A stretch of DNA of 5,470 nt. Origin: Candidatus Altimarinota bacterium. GTDB lineage: Bacteria; Patescibacteriota; Gracilibacteria; BD1-5; UBA2023. This document shows, in pieces, positions 5,222 to 5,470 of this stretch. Numbering within the stretch: the stretch's first letter is position 1; each line of letters begins with the position of its first letter. The notes below the pieces were generated by a model, which was not told the DNA's origin, did no database searches, and was given only the letters and a program-made list of their open reading frames with translations. Made by a program: the position numbers and the translations under genes. The DNA lies in the NCBI GenBank assembly GCA_943355085.1, contig CALREC010000061.1:1-5470 (forward strand), read 5' to 3'.

Positions 5222-5248
5222 ATTATACCCAAAACCCCAAAAACTCAA
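5222..5248 (-). promoter_or_regulatory. Promoter of the RelE-type TA module (repeat copy 4)
   Basis: Minus strand: TTGAGT (5243-5248), 15-base spacer, TATAAT (5222-5227). The antitoxin ATG follows 33 bases later. Confidence 0.75.
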
Positions 5249-5278
5249 AAAAAAACTTAAGAGCTCTGTTGCTCTTAA
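5247..5278 (-). terminator. Rho-independent terminator in repeat copy 4
   Basis: Perfect 8-bp stem TTAAGAGC/GCTCTTAA (5257-5264 with 5271-5278), 6-base loop, then G and nine T on the minus strand, 18 bases after the orphan toxin-tail stop. It would end transcripts entering from beyond the window. Confidence 0.82.
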
Positions 5279-5296
5279 AAAAATAACCAACGAAAA

Positions 5297-5385
5297 CTAT
5301 CCTCATAATTGACTATGAGTTCATACAGGTATGCAATCAACAAATTCATAGGTTCCATTTGGATACTCTCGAAAAATAGCTCTAT
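5297..5385 (-). pseudogene. Orphan C-terminal tail of a YafQ-like toxin (copy 4)
   Basis: Minus-strand reading AIFREYPNGTYEF followed by VDCILVGTHSQLGG-type sequence (one change at 5328 turns the LVG stretch's T to P or similar) and TAG at 5297-5299. It matches copy 3 nearly base for base and lacks the N-terminal part of the toxin. Confidence 0.84.
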
Positions 5386-5410
5386 GAATAGGCCTCACGC
5401 GGTGATTTCT

Positions 5411-5470
5411 CCACCTCACCCCAACCCTCTCCTCGAAGGAGAGGGAGCTAAGAAAAATCATATTCTCCCC
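5411..5470. mobile_element. MITE-like palindromic element, second copy (cut by window edge)
   Basis: It begins with the same CCACCTCA end as the element at 4480 and is identical over the visible 60 bases, except A to C at 5434 in the loop of the first hairpin (5425-5433 with 5437-5445). The right half lies outside the window. Confidence 0.85.

Larger units (their letters stand above)
5222..5470 (-). repeat. TA-array repeat, copy 4, in the 249-bp duplicated block (cut by window edge)
   Basis: Same content and order as 4291-4539 with four substitutions and no gaps. The alignment continues to the last base of the window, so the duplication probably extends beyond it. Confidence 0.93.

Noticed and set aside
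2884..5278. Integron attC sites
   Set aside because: The repeats contain coding sequence, a terminator and a promoter, lack the GTT/AAC core-site pattern I would expect at the ends, and no integrase gene is in the window. A cassette-like behaviour remains possible.
2884..5385. CRISPR array
   Set aside because: Repeats are ~140-250 bp, unevenly spaced (618 to 931 bp), and the intervals contain genes instead of short spacers.
1..5470. TGA as tryptophan (genetic code 4)
   Set aside because: Conserved-motif positions call for Gly (VVSQG, GTHSQL, EYKG), and TGG is used for Trp in the same genes.

Overview
This AT-rich window comes from a bacterium that reads TGA as glycine (genetic code 25). That points to the Candidate Phyla Radiation lineages Gracilibacteria (BD1-5) or Absconditabacteria (SR1); I cannot tell which. 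Read with the standard code, almost every gene breaks. Read with TGA as Gly, eleven coherent minus-strand proteins appear, carrying 22 in-frame TGA codons between them. All stops that can be seen are TAA or TAG, and TGG is still used for Trp. Several TGAs fall at conserved glycines in HtpX, HicB and RelE-type toxins.

The left part (1-2040, transcribed right to left) is an ordinary chromosomal gene string. It holds htpX (membrane zinc protease, 1126-2040), a conserved protein of unknown function (361-1116), and the start of an amidohydrolase that runs off the left edge (1-356). The gaps are 9 and 4 bases, so this is probably one operon, with a candidate promoter at 2069-2095.

Positions 2041-2413 hold that promoter and otherwise no gene I can support.

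The right part (2414-5470) is an array of four type II toxin-antitoxin (TA) modules, all on the minus strand, all antitoxin first. In transcription order they are: unknown antitoxin + RelE/ParE-superfamily toxin (5188-4686); unknown antitoxin + PIN-domain toxin (4259-3693); unknown antitoxin + RelE/YafQ-like toxin (3469-2956); and hicB + hicA (2850-2414). Each module is preceded by a copy of one repeat (from 2884, 3502, 4291 and 5222). Read on the minus strand, the repeat is the 3' end of a YafQ-like toxin gene, then a hairpin plus T-run terminator, then a promoter whose TATAAT box is the last conserved element. The antitoxin ATG always lies 31-33 bases beyond that box. Only the copy at 2884 carries a complete toxin gene; the other three carry just its tail. 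One tail is fused to a surface-protein-like fragment, and two follow a GC-rich palindromic MITE-like element. The layout looks like an integron-like or homology-driven cassette array in which a terminator-promoter block is reused while the TA pair after it changes. No recombinase gene lies in the window.
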